Below are positions 18,069 to 27,837 of a stretch of 64,000 bases of DNA, piece by piece (the first letter of the stretch is position 1; each line of letters starts with the position of its first letter). The stretch is from Celeribacter naphthalenivorans (lineage in GTDB: Bacteria; Pseudomonadota; Alphaproteobacteria; Rhodobacterales; Rhodobacteraceae), in contig NZ_JAIVLK010000003.1 in assembly GCF_020524585.1 (NCBI RefSeq), positions 496,001 to 560,000 on the forward strand, read 5' to 3'. A model generated the notes under the pieces. It had not been told where the DNA came from. It was given only the letters and a program-made list of their open reading frames with translations, and did no database searches. The position numbers were made by a program, and so were the translations under genes.

Positions 18069-19094
18069 TCAGCGGCGTTGCGCGAGCATGGCAAGCCGGA
18101 TGAGCGCGCGTTCCATGACGGCCATGGTCGGCGCCTTGGACGAGGAGCGCAGCGTCAGATCGGTGTCGGTCAGGATGGAAAGCGCGGTTTCCAGTTTGTA
18201 CATGCCCCAGCCGGAGGCCTGTTTCGTCATCCGGTCCCGGCGCGGGCCAAAGATCGGCGGACGCGCGGCGGCAATGCCTGCGCCCGCGCCATTCGGATGC
18301 GAGGCGGCGGCGTGCAGGCTTCGGAAATGCCGCATGGCAAAGATCGAGAGCGCGACCGGATCGCTGCCTTGGCCCGCGAGTTTGATCATCAGGGGGCCAA
18401 GTTCATTGGCGCGCCCTTCGGCCACGGCGTTCAAGACATCGTCCACCTCGGCTTCCGTGGTGGCGGGGGCGCAATTTTGCACGTCTTCGCTGGAGACGGG
18501 CGTGGTGTCGCCCAGTTTGTAGAGCGCGAGCTTTTCGAGCGTCTGGCGGAAATCGCCGGGATCAATGGTGCGGGCCAGCGCCTCGATGTCGGTCATGGCG
18601 TCGCGGGAAATATCGGTGATGCCCGCTTTCGACAAAGTGGCCTCGATCTCCGCGCGCGACGGCGGATCGGCGTAGATGGCGATGGCGTAGGCGCTCGGGT
18701 GACCTTCGAACAGCTTGCGCAGTTTCGAGGTGGCTTTGAGCTGACCGGCGGTGACGACGATCTGCGCATCTCCGTCACGCCAGTCGAACAGCGCATCCTT
18801 GGCGAGATCGGCGATCTGGTCGGTGGCGTCCTCGACAAAGGCAACGCGGGGCCCTGGGAAAAAGCCTTGGGATTTCAGCGCGTCCATCAGGAGCGTTTTG
18901 TCCTTGCGCAGCTCGGCCCCCGACATGCGGGTGAGGCGCATTTCCTCTTCGCCTTCTTTGCCGATCAGGCCCTCGATCACCTCTTGGCGGCGCAGCGCGA
19001 TGCGCATGGCATCGGGACCATAGAGCAGCACGCCCGCCTTCCCGGGGTCGGGCTTGGCGAAGTAAGAGATCGCATCCCGTGCGGAAAGCTTCAT
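18069..19094 (-). CDS. holA: DNA polymerase III subunit delta
   Basis: HolA is the delta subunit of the clamp loader, which opens the beta clamp. The 341-residue length is right. The N-terminal [36 protein letters not shown] corresponds to the degenerate ATPase-like domain. It is followed by RVAFVEDATD and a C-terminal helical collar region (GRANELGPLMIKLAGQGSDPVALS). The start overlaps the lptE stop by four bases. This leuS-lptE-holA order is common in alphaproteobacteria, which supports the call. Confidence 0.9.
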   Translation of the reverse strand: MKLSARDAISYFAKPDPGKAGVLLYGPDAMRIALRRQEVIEGLIGKEGEEEMRLTRMSGAELRKDKTLLMDALKSQGFFPGPRVAFVEDATDQIADLAKDALFDWRDGDAQIVVTAGQLKATSKLRKLFEGHPSAYAIAIYADPPSRAEIEATLSKAGITDISRDAMTDIEALARTIDPGDFRQTLEKLALYKLGDTTPVSSEDVQNCAPATTEAEVDDVLNAVAEGRANELGPLMIKLAGQGSDPVALSIFAMRHFRSLHAAASHPNGAGAGIAAARPPIFGPRRDRMTKQASGWGMYKLETALSILTDTDLTLRSSSKAPTMAVMERALIRLAMLAQRR

Positions 19095-19588
19095 GCCGGC
19101 AGCTCGGCAGGGAGATCAACGGTGGTGATGATCTGGCTCACCATCTGGTCGGCGAGAATGACCATCAGGCGGTCGTAGGCATCGCGCGAGGCAGTGAGCG
19201 TGTCGACCGACGAGCCTGTGGCAGAATAGGCGGTAAAGCTCGAGGCCTTGCGTTTCGCCAACAGACGCCCGGTCGTGATGTCGGTGAGGGTGTATTCAAC
19301 CTCACCCGCCACATGATAGCGCAGGATTTCCTGATCGCGGGTGATGCCGATCTGATTGCGACTGGTCGTAATCCTATAGGCGAGGCGATAGAGCGGCGTT
19401 TGGGTCGGGCCGAATTGATCGGTGAGCCGATTGACCAGAGTGTAGCTCTCGCGATCATCGGGCGCGAGGATATCGACCTTGCCGCGCAGGGCGCCGCCAC
19501 TGCTTCCCGGCCCGTAAGCAGGCGTGAACCCGCAGCCAGCGAGGGCTGCGAGCGAGATTAGGAGAGTTCTGCGATCAAACGACGACAT
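19091..19588 (-). CDS. lptE: LPS-assembly lipoprotein LptE
   Basis: This outer-membrane lipoprotein plugs the LptD barrel during LPS insertion. The 165-residue protein has a signal sequence ending in the lipobox LAALAGC, with the lipidated Cys near residue 19. After it comes GFTPAYGPG, a typical LptE start, then strands such as [16 protein letters not shown] and the [16 protein letters not shown] region. The start is ATG 19588 ([12 protein letters not shown]); the frame reaches further upstream into leuS. It overlaps leuS by 14 bp and holA by four. Confidence 0.88.
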   Translation of the reverse strand: MSSFDRRTLLISLAALAGCGFTPAYGPGSSGGALRGKVDILAPDDRESYTLVNRLTDQFGPTQTPLYRLAYRITTSRNQIGITRDQEILRYHVAGEVEYTLTDITTGRLLAKRKASSFTAYSATGSSVDTLTASRDAYDRLMVILADQMVSQIITTVDLPAELPA

Positions 19589-22139
19589 TGACGATGCGGC
19601 CCGGGACAACGATGAGTTTCTTCGGCGACCCGCCATCGAGCGCCTTTTTCACAGCATCGTTTTCCAGCACCAGCTTTTCAACCTCTTCCTTCGGCATATC
19701 CTTGGGAACAGAGATTTCGTCGCGGCGTTTGCCGTTGATCTGGATCGGAAGCGTCACCGTGTCCTCGACCAGCATCGCCTCATCGGGCGTGGGCCAGGCG
19801 GCTTTTGCGATGAGGCCTTCACCGCCCAGCATGGACCACATATCTTCCGCGAGGTGCGGGGTCATGGGGGACATCAGCTGCGCCAGCGTTTTGAGGGCAA
19901 AGCGTTTCGCCTCGCGCCCCGCTTTGGATTTCGCGATGGTGTTGGTGAAGCCGTAGAGCTTCGCAATCGAGGCGTTGAAGCCAAAGCTCTCGATGCCTTG
20001 GGTCACTTCGAACATCGCCTTATGCGCGGCGCGCATCAGCTCGTCATCACCTTGGCCCTGCTCCGGCGTGGCGTCGAGGTCCGCGGCCAGACGCCAGACA
20101 CGACCGAGGTGTTTGTGCGAGGCTTCGGCGCCCGAGGCGGTCCATTCCACGTCACGTTCCGGCGGAGAGTCAGACAGCACGAACCAACGCGCAGTATCGG
20201 CGCCGAATTGTTTGATGATCTCGACGGGGTCCACCACGTTGTTTTTGGACTTGGACATCTTGGCGGAGGGCACGATTTCGACCTCGGTGCCATCTTTCAG
20301 GAAACCCTTGCCGTCGCGCAGCTCGACCTCTTCCGGGTAGTGATACTTCGGACGACCGTCCGCACCCACGGTTTTGTAGATCGCGTGCGTCACCATGCCC
20401 TGCGTGAACAGCGCATCGAACGGTTCGCGCGCGCTGTCTGGCAGGTGGCCGGTCTCGTTCATCGCACGGGCGAAGAAGCGGGAATAGAGAAGGTGCAGAA
20501 TCGCATGTTCGATGCCGCCGATATATTGATCGACGTTCATCCAATACTCGGCGTCTTCCTTGACGGTCGGCGTCGTGGCATGGGGCGCGGTGAAGCGCGC
20601 GTAGTACCAAGAGCTGTCGACAAACGTGTCCATCGTGTCGGTCTCGCGCAGGGCCGCGCCGCCGCAGTTCGGACAGGTCGTGTTGCGCCAGGACGGGTGA
20701 CGGTCGAGCGGGTTGCCGGGGATGGAGAAATCAATCGCTTTGCCGTCTTCATCAAAGGGCAGCTCGATCGGCAGGTTCTCTTTCTTTTCCGGCACCACGC
20801 CGCAAGCCTCGCAATGCACGACCGGGATCGGACAGCCCCAATAGCGCTGACGGGACAGCCCCCAATCGCGCAGGCGGAATTTGGTCACGCCATGGCCGAC
20901 ACCGTTCGCTTCGCAGAAATCGACGGCACTGTTGACGCCGTCGTCGCCGGTCTGAACCTCTTCGCCCGCGAAACCACGGATGTATTTCACGGTTTCGGAT
21001 TTCGTCGGAACAAAGGCTTCGGCTTCGTTCAACTCACCCTCAACCGGTGCAAAGACATAGTTGATCGGAAGGCCATATTTCGTCGCAAAATCATAGTCGC
21101 GCTGGTCATGCGCCGGGCAGCCGAAAATCGCGCCGGTGCCGTAATCCATCAGGATGAAGTTGGCGATATAGACCGGCAGTTCCCACGCGGTGTCGAAGGG
21201 ATGGCGCACGGTCAGGCCGGTGTTGAGGCCCAGTTTTTCGGCCTTCTCGATGGCTTCCTCTGTGGTCCCGCCTTTGCGGCACTCCTCACAGAAGGCGGCA
21301 ATCTCCGGGTTCTCGGCGGCCAGTTCTTTGGCCAGCGGGTGATCTGCGGAGATGCCCACGAAAGACGCGCCCATCAGAGTGTCGGGACGCGTGGTGTAGA
21401 CTTCGATCCGGTCGTGATGCGCGGGCGCATCCACAATAGAAAACGCAAACTGAAGACCGCGCGACTTGCCGATCCAGTTTTTCTGCATCGTTTTGACCTT
21501 GTCCGGCCAATTGTCGAGGTGGTCGATGGCCTCCAACAGGTCTTCGGAATAGTCGGAGATCTTAAAGAACCATTGCGTGAGTTCCTTGCGCTCCACCGGA
21601 GCACCCGAGCGCCAGCCGCAGCCGTCGATCACCTGTTCGTTGGCCAGAACCGTCATATCGACCGGGTCCCAGTTCACGGTCGCGTTCTTGCGATAGACCA
21701 GACCCTTTTCCAGCATATCGAGGAACATCGCCTGTTGCTGGCCGTAATACTCGGTGTCGCAGGTCGCGAACATGCGGGTCCAGTCAATCGAAAGCCCCAG
21801 CGGCTTCATCTGATCGACCATCGTGTCGATGTTGTTGTAGGTCCAGGTCTTCGGATGCCCGCCAGAGGCCATCGCGGCGTTCTCCGCCGGCATGCCAAAG
21901 GCGTCAAAACCCATCGGGTGCAACACGTTGAACCCGGTCGAGGATTTGTAGCGCGCCACCACGTCACCCATGGTGTAGTTGCGCACGTGACCGATGTGGA
22001 TGCGGCCCGACGGATAGGGGAACATCTCAAGCACGTAGTACTTCGGCTTGCTCTCGTCGCGCTTGGCGAGGAATACATCCGCCTCATTCCAGGCAGACTG
22101 CCATTTCGGTTCGATCTCGCTGGGCGCGTAGCGGCTCAT
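19575..22139 (-). CDS. leuS: Leucyl-tRNA synthetase
   Basis: LeuS charges tRNA-Leu. The 854-residue class I synthetase has the HIGH signature in [18 protein letters not shown] (near residue 40) and a CP1 editing domain in the middle. Other family motifs are [12 protein letters not shown] and [11 protein letters not shown]. The KMSKSK loop is at about residue 620 ([14 protein letters not shown]). A zinc-type CPNCGG motif is visible. ATG 22139 ([14 protein letters not shown]) has AGGA upstream; the frame extends upstream without similarity. It lies within the DUF3576-leuS-lptE-holA operon. Confidence 0.97.
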   Translation of the reverse strand: MSRYAPSEIEPKWQSAWNEADVFLAKRDESKPKYYVLEMFPYPSGRIHIGHVRNYTMGDVVARYKSSTGFNVLHPMGFDAFGMPAENAAMASGGHPKTWTYNNIDTMVDQMKPLGLSIDWTRMFATCDTEYYGQQQAMFLDMLEKGLVYRKNATVNWDPVDMTVLANEQVIDGCGWRSGAPVERKELTQWFFKISDYSEDLLEAIDHLDNWPDKVKTMQKNWIGKSRGLQFAFSIVDAPAHHDRIEVYTTRPDTLMGASFVGISADHPLAKELAAENPEIAAFCEECRKGGTTEEAIEKAEKLGLNTGLTVRHPFDTAWELPVYIANFILMDYGTGAIFGCPAHDQRDYDFATKYGLPINYVFAPVEGELNEAEAFVPTKSETVKYIRGFAGEEVQTGDDGVNSAVDFCEANGVGHGVTKFRLRDWGLSRQRYWGCPIPVVHCEACGVVPEKKENLPIELPFDEDGKAIDFSIPGNPLDRHPSWRNTTCPNCGGAALRETDTMDTFVDSSWYYARFTAPHATTPTVKEDAEYWMNVDQYIGGIEHAILHLLYSRFFARAMNETGHLPDSAREPFDALFTQGMVTHAIYKTVGADGRPKYHYPEEVELRDGKGFLKDGTEVEIVPSAKMSKSKNNVVDPVEIIKQFGADTARWFVLSDSPPERDVEWTASGAEASHKHLGRVWRLAADLDATPEQGQGDDELMRAAHKAMFEVTQGIESFGFNASIAKLYGFTNTIAKSKAGREAKRFALKTLAQLMSPMTPHLAEDMWSMLGGEGLIAKAAWPTPDEAMLVEDTVTLPIQINGKRRDEISVPKDMPKEEVEKLVLENDAVKKALDGGSPKKLIVVPGRIVNVVV

Positions 22140-22237
22140 GTTCACATCCTCAATCTCAGACAAACGCCGGGCAGATAGGCCCGGCGTGGTCATAAATCCT
22201 TGGCTCTCCGGGGTCCAGAGGCCTTGTGTTGCTCGCC

Positions 22238-22801
22238 TCAGTTTCCTGAACGAAGCTGGCGGGCGCGGGTCAGAATGGCGTCTTCCACGGCCTGAACCGT
22301 CGCTTGGCTCACCGCACCGCCACGGGTGTAGAGCGAGACGTTCAGCGTGCGCGCATCCAACGCCGGATCGGTCACGTTGATCACCGCGCGATAGGCGTTG
22401 CCGCCGCCCGGCGGGGTGCCGTAGCCGGTGATGATCACGCCGGTGAAGGGATCGGCCTCTTGCACGGGCAGGAAGGACAACACGTCAAGTGCTGCGTTCC
22501 AGATGTATTTGTTGACTTGCACAGAGTCGGAGACAGAACCGCGACCGCCACCAAAGATGGTCCGGCGTTTCGGCTGTTCGATCACGATGGTTTCGCCGTT
22601 GGGAATCTCCACCACTTGCCCGGTGGACCGTGTGTCCACTGTTGTGGTGCCTTCGGTCGTGACAACGGTCTCTTTCTTGCCGCCAGAGAAGGGCAGGGAG
22701 CCCATGCTGTCACCAAGAGAACCGACACTGTCAAACGCGCCACAGCCCGCAAGCGAAAGGGTCGCGATCAGGGCGGTGGTCAGAAAGGATGGGCGAAACA
22801 T
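22238..22801 (-). CDS. DUF3576 lipoprotein
   Basis: This 187-residue protein has a lipoprotein signal (ATLSLAGC, Cys near residue 20). A Gly/Thr-rich linker leads into a conserved C-terminal domain from about residue 85 ([38 protein letters not shown]) that matches DUF3576. It is predicted to be anchored in the outer or inner membrane facing the periplasm. It lies immediately upstream of leuS on the same strand, a pairing seen across alphaproteobacteria, and is probably the first gene of that operon. Molecular function unknown. Confidence 0.85.
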   Translation of the reverse strand: MFRPSFLTTALIATLSLAGCGAFDSVGSLGDSMGSLPFSGGKKETVVTTEGTTTVDTRSTGQVVEIPNGETIVIEQPKRRTIFGGGRGSVSDSVQVNKYIWNAALDVLSFLPVQEADPFTGVIITGYGTPPGGGNAYRAVINVTDPALDARTLNVSLYTRGGAVSQATVQAVEDAILTRARQLRSGN

Positions 22802-22901
22802 CTACGGCTCCCTTACAAGATATCGCGGCAACCGTATCGTTCAGGCGTGAAAGGGACAAGGCCCGAAAACGCCTAAGACAAAGAGACAAGGCAAAAGGAA
22901 A

Positions 22902-22923
22902 GGGCCGCTCCGAAGAGCGGCCC
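22902..22923 (-). terminator. Rho-independent terminator of the porin gene
   Basis: GGGCCGCTC-CGAA-GAGCGGCCC forms a perfect 9-bp stem with a tetraloop. On the minus strand it is followed by a T/C-rich stretch (TTTCCTTTTG). It lies 26 bp past the porin stop. Confidence 0.9.
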
Positions 22924-22948
22924 TCAAGAATTTCAATTCCGTCAGGAA

Positions 22949-24223
22949 TTAGAATTCGAAGGACAGAGCCAGCGTCGCGCCGGAGTTCAGCTCGTAGCCG
23001 CCGATGCCGGTGTCGATGTCGTCGGTGGATTCGGCTGCATCGGAGTTCGCATCAGCGTAGGATGCGAGGAAGGATGCGCCGCCGCCGAGGTCGTATTCAG
23101 CAACGATGTAGGAAGCGAAGTCGTTGTCGTCTTCGTCGTCACCGTCGATGTAACCAGCGGTCACAACAAGACCCATACCGAAGTCGTAAGCGCCTTCAAC
23201 AGCGTATTCTTCTTCGCCGAGCACTTCTTCGTAGTAAGCAGAAACGGTGATCGGGCCGTCGGAGTAGTCCACGGACACACCGTATGCGTCATCTTCCGGA
23301 GCGCTGCCGTCGAAGTCATAGGATGCGTAGTAAGCGCCGAGGACGACCGGACCGATCGGGTAGGATACGTCGAGGCCAACACCAGTCACGTCAGCATCGT
23401 AATCCATGTAGGACAGGTTGAAGTCAGCGCCGCCGAAGGATGCGCCGAGGTTCAGTACGATCATGTCAGCTTCACCAACGCGGTCTACGGCGGGAACGAG
23501 AGCATCGTCAGCAGCTTCTTCGAAGGCGGTAACGCCGTCGATATCAAACATCACGTCTTCTGCGTAGAGCAGGCCAGCGTTGAACATGCCGAAGTCGTAA
23601 GCCAGAGCAACTTGGGAGTATTTGAACTCGCCGTTGGTTTTGTCGCCAGCACCGGTGGTGCCGCCCACGGTGGTGCCGTCAATCAGCCAGAAATCTTCGT
23701 CAACGAGGATCGTGGACGCAGCGATGGAAAGACCCATGTACTCAGCAGTCAGCAGGATGCCAGCGGAGGCGTCGTTGTCTTCTTCGGGATCGAAGGCGAA
23801 GTTGTCTTCGAGGTAGCCGTCGAGGTACTCTTCGTAGTCAGAAGCCTCATCTGCCGGAGCGAAAAGGTCGTTGTCGTAGAGAGCGCCAACGCCGGTGAAG
23901 GAGGCGTATGCGGTGTCAACGTCGCCGAAGGACAGGGAGAACATGTCGTTGGAGATGGACACAACCCAATCAGAGGAGTCAACGGAACCCATGGAGAAGG
24001 TGTCGTCGTCGCCGTTTTCCAGGTCGATGTCGAGTTGAGCGGACGCGGTCCAGCCGTTGTTCAGCTCTTGGGACAGGTTCACGTAGAGGCCGGCGTCGTA
24101 GTAGAAGCCGCCTTCGAAGTCGTCGTTGTAGCCGATTTCTGCGTCACCGGACCAGGTCACTTCAGCGGAAGCGGCGCCAGCAAGCAGGGCGATCGCTGCG
24201 GAAGAAAGAAGGATGTTTTTCAT
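22949..24223 (-). CDS. Outer-membrane porin, extremely acidic
   Basis: This 424-residue general porin of the rhodobacteral type starts with MKNILLSSAAIALLAGAASA, a signal peptide with cleavage near residue 20. It then begins EVTWSGDAEIGYNDDF, continues with alternating amphipathic strands, and ends in a C-terminal aromatic residue (ALSFEF) as needed for outer-membrane insertion. The mature protein contains only three basic residues (two Lys in GDKTNGEFK, one Arg in DRV) against a large excess of Asp and Glu. The usual arginine side of a porin constriction is therefore missing. ATG 24223 follows GAGGG six bases upstream. A strong terminator follows the gene. Confidence 0.9.
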   Translation of the reverse strand: MKNILLSSAAIALLAGAASAEVTWSGDAEIGYNDDFEGGFYYDAGLYVNLSQELNNGWTASAQLDIDLENGDDDTFSMGSVDSSDWVVSISNDMFSLSFGDVDTAYASFTGVGALYDNDLFAPADEASDYEEYLDGYLEDNFAFDPEEDNDASAGILLTAEYMGLSIAASTILVDEDFWLIDGTTVGGTTGAGDKTNGEFKYSQVALAYDFGMFNAGLLYAEDVMFDIDGVTAFEEAADDALVPAVDRVGEADMIVLNLGASFGGADFNLSYMDYDADVTGVGLDVSYPIGPVVLGAYYASYDFDGSAPEDDAYGVSVDYSDGPITVSAYYEEVLGEEEYAVEGAYDFGMGLVVTAGYIDGDDEDDNDFASYIVAEYDLGGGASFLASYADANSDAAESTDDIDTGIGGYELNSGATLALSFEF

Positions 24224-24443
24224 TTTTTTCCCTCGTGGAATTTTATGAATATCAGGCATGCCGGCTTACCCGACACATGGCGAGAGAAATGCGCTTAAGT
24301 GGGCTTTGGGTCAAGCAAAGGCGCTTTTCTGAACAAAGCTCTCTGAAAAATGATGCAATGAGGTCACACACCTGTTGCAGCGCAGCGCGACAACATTCTA
24401 AGAAAACAAAGGAATGTAGGCCTGTAGGGCATAGGAGGCAGAT

Positions 24444-25097
24444 ATGGGGTTGGCGGAGATCAAAGCGCGGGTTGCAAGCGAGGCGGAGCGTGTCGGGCGG
24501 GCGCCGGAGAGCGTGACATTGATTGCTGTTTCCAAGGTTCAGCCCAATGAGCGAGTCGCTTCTGTCCTTGAAGGAGGCCACCGGGTGTTCGGCGAAAACA
24601 AGGTGCAGGAGGCGGCTGGCAAGTGGCCTGCGTTCAAGGAACAGTATGACGGTGTGGAGCTGCATCTCATCGGTCCGCTTCAGACCAACAAGGCGCGTCA
24701 GGCGATGGAATTGTTCGATGTGATTCACACGGTGGATCGTCCGAAGCTTGCCAATACCATCGCGCGGCTGCGTGAAGAGATGGGTCATTGCCCGCGCCTG
24801 TTCATTCAGGTGAACACCGGCGAGGAACCTCAAAAAGCCGGTATTTTGCCCGCCGATGCGGATGGATTTATCAAAGAATGTCTCGATCTGGGCCTCGAGA
24901 TCGAGGGGCTGATGTGCATTCCGCCCGCAGACGAAGAGCCGTCTCTGCACTTTGCGCTGTTGAAGAAGATCGCCCATCGGAATGGTCTTTCGGGGCTGTC
25001 GATGGGGATGTCCGGCGACTTTGAGACCGCGATTGCACAGGGCGCGACCCATGTCCGGGTCGGCTCCGCGATCTTTGGCGAGCGGGATTATTCCTGA
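24444..25097 (+). CDS. YggS-family PLP-binding protein (PLP homeostasis)
   Basis: This 217-residue protein has the fold-type III PLP-binding barrel. The lysine motif is LIAVSKVQP (Lys near residue 32), followed by VFGENKVQEA, LHLIGPLQTNKA and the C-terminal LSMGMSGDFETAIAQGATHVRVGSAIFG. Members bind pyridoxal phosphate without known catalysis and buffer vitamin B6 and amino-acid pools. The start is strongly supported by AGGAGG 5-6 bases before ATG 24444. It is divergent from the porin gene and ends in its own terminator. Confidence 0.95.
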   Translation: MGLAEIKARVASEAERVGRAPESVTLIAVSKVQPNERVASVLEGGHRVFGENKVQEAAGKWPAFKEQYDGVELHLIGPLQTNKARQAMELFDVIHTVDRPKLANTIARLREEMGHCPRLFIQVNTGEEPQKAGILPADADGFIKECLDLGLEIEGLMCIPPADEEPSLHFALLKKIAHRNGLSGLSMGMSGDFETAIAQGATHVRVGSAIFGERDYS

Positions 25098-25115
25098 CGA
25101 TTATGCGTCTTGGTG

Positions 25116-25146
25116 ACGTGCCGGAAAGACGTCTGGCACGTTTTAT
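25116..25146 (+). terminator. Rho-independent terminator after the YggS gene
   Basis: ACGTGCC (25116-25122) pairs with GGCACGT (25135-25141), followed by TTTTAT. The loop holds a small AGACGTCT palindrome. Confidence 0.8.
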
Positions 25147-25227
25147 CTGTGGTGCGGCACGCAACTGTTTGATAGGTGTGTTTCGCGCAAGCGGCCTATC
25201 GATAGAGGCGGCGCGAATTTGATGTGA

Positions 25228-25971
25228 GTGTTGATTTTGCTTGATCCGGGTCTTTTCCCTTTTTTGATCGCGACGGGCTTGGTTGTCCTTCTGCTTTGCA
25301 TCGAAGTGCTCCTTTTGATGTTCGGGCTTTCGAGTGCTCTGCCCGAGGCGGATTTGGGGGATGTGCCCGATCTCGATCTTGACCTGCATGGAATGAGTGT
25401 GCCGGAGTTGGCGGCAGAGCTCGACGTGCCCTTCGATCTGGCGACGGAAATCGAGATTGGACTGGCGGAAGCTGATCTGCCGGCCGCATCCACCGATACC
25501 GCGGTGTCTTCGACCTCCAGCGGCTTTTTTGATTTTCTCGGACTGCGCAAACAACCCCTCATCATTTGGCTCGCGATCTTTCTTGCGCTCTTCGCGGCGG
25601 CGGGATTGGTCTTGCAGTCTGGCATGGCGGCGATCTTTGGGCAGATGCTGCCACGTGTTGTGGCCGTGCCTCTGGCGCTTATCCCATCGTTGGCGCTGAC
25701 CCGGAAACTGTCCGCAGCTCTTGCGCGTTTGATCCCGCAGGATGAAACCTCTGCGATTTCGGAGCGCAGTCTTGGACGTAAACGCGGCGTGGTCACCGTG
25801 GGCATTTCCCGACGTGGCAGTCCGGCGCAGGTTCGGATCACGGACGGGTATGACAACACGCATTATGCGATGCTTGAGCCGCTGGCCGAAAAAGATGAAA
25901 TTCCCGAAGGTACGGAGGTGCTCGTCCTTCGTCTGCGCAATGGCGATCTGCGCCTTGTGCCCCTCGGCTGA
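25228..25971 (+). CDS. YqiJ-like membrane protein with OB-fold/NfeD-type C-terminus
   Basis: This 247-residue protein has an N-terminal membrane segment (FPFLIATGLVVLLLCIEVLLLMFGL) and an acidic, Leu/Asp-rich loop. A further membrane region follows (LIIWLAIFLALFAAAGLVLQ and an adjacent segment). The C-terminal soluble domain (about residues 180-247: GRKRGVVTVGISRRGSPAQVRITDGYDN) resembles the OB-fold of YqiJ/NfeD partners of flotillins. The only upstream start is GTG 25228; TTG 25231 follows. No strong Shine-Dalgarno is seen. It lies 41 bp before the flotillin gene, matching the E. coli yqiJ-yqiK order. Confidence 0.8.
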   Translation: MLILLDPGLFPFLIATGLVVLLLCIEVLLLMFGLSSALPEADLGDVPDLDLDLHGMSVPELAAELDVPFDLATEIEIGLAEADLPAASTDTAVSSTSSGFFDFLGLRKQPLIIWLAIFLALFAAAGLVLQSGMAAIFGQMLPRVVAVPLALIPSLALTRKLSAALARLIPQDETSAISERSLGRKRGVVTVGISRRGSPAQVRITDGYDNTHYAMLEPLAEKDEIPEGTEVLVLRLRNGDLRLVPLG

Positions 25972-26012
25972 CTTGTTTTTTGGAATTCCTATAACGGAGA
26001 GGATCCTTTCTC

Positions 26013-27749
26013 ATGAATCTCATTCTAGGTGTTGCGACGCCGATCTTCGTGATCTTTGTCGCCTTTCTTGTCGTGGTTCTGGCTTTTGCGCGGATGTACA
26101 AGCGTTCGACGCGTGAAGTGAGCCTTGTCAAAACCGGGACGGGCGGGCGCAAGGTGATCATTGATGGCGGTACGCTTGTCATTCCTGTGCTGCATGAGGT
26201 GACGCGGATCAACATGCGCACCACCCGTCTCGAAGTGCGCCGCGATGGCAATTCAGCGCTGATCACCAAGGACCGGATGCGGGTCGATGTCGGTGTGGAG
26301 TTTTACGTGACCGTGCAAGCCTCCGAAGAAGGCATTGCACGCGCTGCGCAAACGCTGGGCGACCGGACCTTTGACGATGATGCGCTGCGCGAGATGGTGG
26401 AAGGTAAGCTTGTCGATGGTTTGCGCGCTGTGGCGGCAAAAATGGACCTCGATGACTTGCATGAGAATCGTGCCAATTTCGTTCAGCAAGTACAGCAGGC
26501 GGTGTCCGAGGATTTGCGCAAGAACGGTCTGGAACTTGAGTCCGTGTCTTTGACCGCGCTGGATCAGACGCCGCTCGACGGTCTGGATGAGAACAACGTG
26601 TTCAACGCAGAAGGTCTGAAACATCAGGCTGAGCGTATCGCCGATAGCCGCAAACAACGTGCGGCGATTGAAGCCGAAGCAGAGGTTGCGGTGGCGCGGT
26701 CGCGTCAGGAAGCCGAAGTGAAGCGCTATGAGGTCGAACGTGAGCAAGAAGAAGCCCGCGTGGCCCAGCGTGTGAAAATGGAAGAACTCTCCGCCCGTGA
26801 ATCCGCAGAGAAGGCACGCCAGCACGAAGAGGCTTCGACCAAAGCGGAGCAGGCGCGGATTGCGCGCGAAAAGGCCATTGAGATTGCGGAGCAAGAGCGC
26901 CGGAAATCCATTGAGATTGCGGAACAGGAACGCCAGATCGCCGTGGCCGAGAAATCAGAGGCCGAAAGTCAGGCGCGAGCGCGTGCTGACCTTGCGAAAG
27001 CAGATGCGATTAAAGCGACTGAATCGATTGAAACCGAGCGCCGTGTGGCCGAAGGGGAGCGCCAAAAGCGCCTGACCATTTTGGCCGCCGAGGAAGAGGC
27101 CGAGCGAAACGCGACCTCGATCCGTGTGGCCGCAAAGGCGGAACGCGAAGCGGCGGACGACCGGGCGGCGGCGATGCGCGAGCTTGCGCAGGCGGAGGCC
27201 GACAAGGTGACGATCCGCGCAGAGGCGGAAAAGGCCGAACAGCTTGCAATGGCCGATGGTATGCGCGCCCAGAAGCTCGCCGAAGCCGAAGGGACGCGTG
27301 CCCTTGCCGAGGCGGAGAACGGTTTGTCCACCTCGATCATCGACTTCCGTCTGGCCAAGGCCCGTCTTGAGGCGATGCCGAAGATCGTCGCGGAAATGGT
27401 CAAACCCGCCGAGAAAATTGGCGGCATCACCATTCATAAAGTCGATGGGTTGACCGGTGGCGGAGCGTCCGGCGTCGAGGCCCCGAAATCCGGTGGTGAC
27501 GGTTTGGTCAATCAGGCCTTTGATGAAATGCGCAAAATGGCATTCCAGCTTCCGGCGCTCGATGCGATTGGCAAACAGGTCGGTCTCAATATGGACAAAG
27601 GCATGAGCCAGATGGTGCAGGATGTTTTTGAGGTCGAAAAGACCGTGACGCCTGCGCTGACAGATGCGCCCGAACCGAAAGAGACGCCTGCGTCGAAAGA
27701 GGCTCCCGCGCCGAAAAAGCCGGTGATTTCCGATCAGGCGGACGCCTGA
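26013..27749 (+). CDS. Flotillin-family (SPFH/YqiK) membrane scaffold protein
   Basis: The 578-residue protein starts with one membrane segment (LGVATPIFVIFVAFLVVVLAFARMY). A PHB/SPFH domain follows to about residue 210 (for example GGRKVIIDGGTLVIPVLHEVTRINMRT). Then comes a long alanine/glutamate-rich coiled coil of about 230 residues (repeats like AEAEVAVARSRQEAE and KAIEIAEQERRKS). The C-terminal region after residue 465 is variable, ending in a Pro/Lys/Glu-rich tail. Flotillins form membrane microdomain scaffolds. It pairs with the upstream YqiJ-like gene and is followed by a terminator. ATG 26013 has GGAGAGGA upstream. Confidence 0.93.
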   Translation: MNLILGVATPIFVIFVAFLVVVLAFARMYKRSTREVSLVKTGTGGRKVIIDGGTLVIPVLHEVTRINMRTTRLEVRRDGNSALITKDRMRVDVGVEFYVTVQASEEGIARAAQTLGDRTFDDDALREMVEGKLVDGLRAVAAKMDLDDLHENRANFVQQVQQAVSEDLRKNGLELESVSLTALDQTPLDGLDENNVFNAEGLKHQAERIADSRKQRAAIEAEAEVAVARSRQEAEVKRYEVEREQEEARVAQRVKMEELSARESAEKARQHEEASTKAEQARIAREKAIEIAEQERRKSIEIAEQERQIAVAEKSEAESQARARADLAKADAIKATESIETERRVAEGERQKRLTILAAEEEAERNATSIRVAAKAEREAADDRAAAMRELAQAEADKVTIRAEAEKAEQLAMADGMRAQKLAEAEGTRALAEAENGLSTSIIDFRLAKARLEAMPKIVAEMVKPAEKIGGITIHKVDGLTGGGASGVEAPKSGGDGLVNQAFDEMRKMAFQLPALDAIGKQVGLNMDKGMSQMVQDVFEVEKTVTPALTDAPEPKETPASKEAPAPKKPVISDQADA

Positions 27750-27786
27750 TCTTCGACGGCTAAGGTCTTCGATTAAACATAGGAGT

Positions 27787-27824
27787 GGCTGCGAACGGAT
27801 CGGATTTGTTCGCAGCCATTTTTA
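27787..27824 (+). terminator. Rho-independent terminator after the flotillin gene
   Basis: GGCTGCGAAC (27787-27796) and GTTCGCAGCC (27808-27817) form a perfect 10-bp stem with an 11-base loop, followed by ATTTTTAT. Confidence 0.9.
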
Positions 27825-27837
27825 TGTGTGCGCTCGT

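Noticed and set aside
19524-22178. 884-residue plus-strand ORF opposite leuS
   Set aside because: It is the antisense shadow of leuS; its composition (rich in His, Arg, Gly, Val) is typical of reverse-frame reading in GC-rich DNA.
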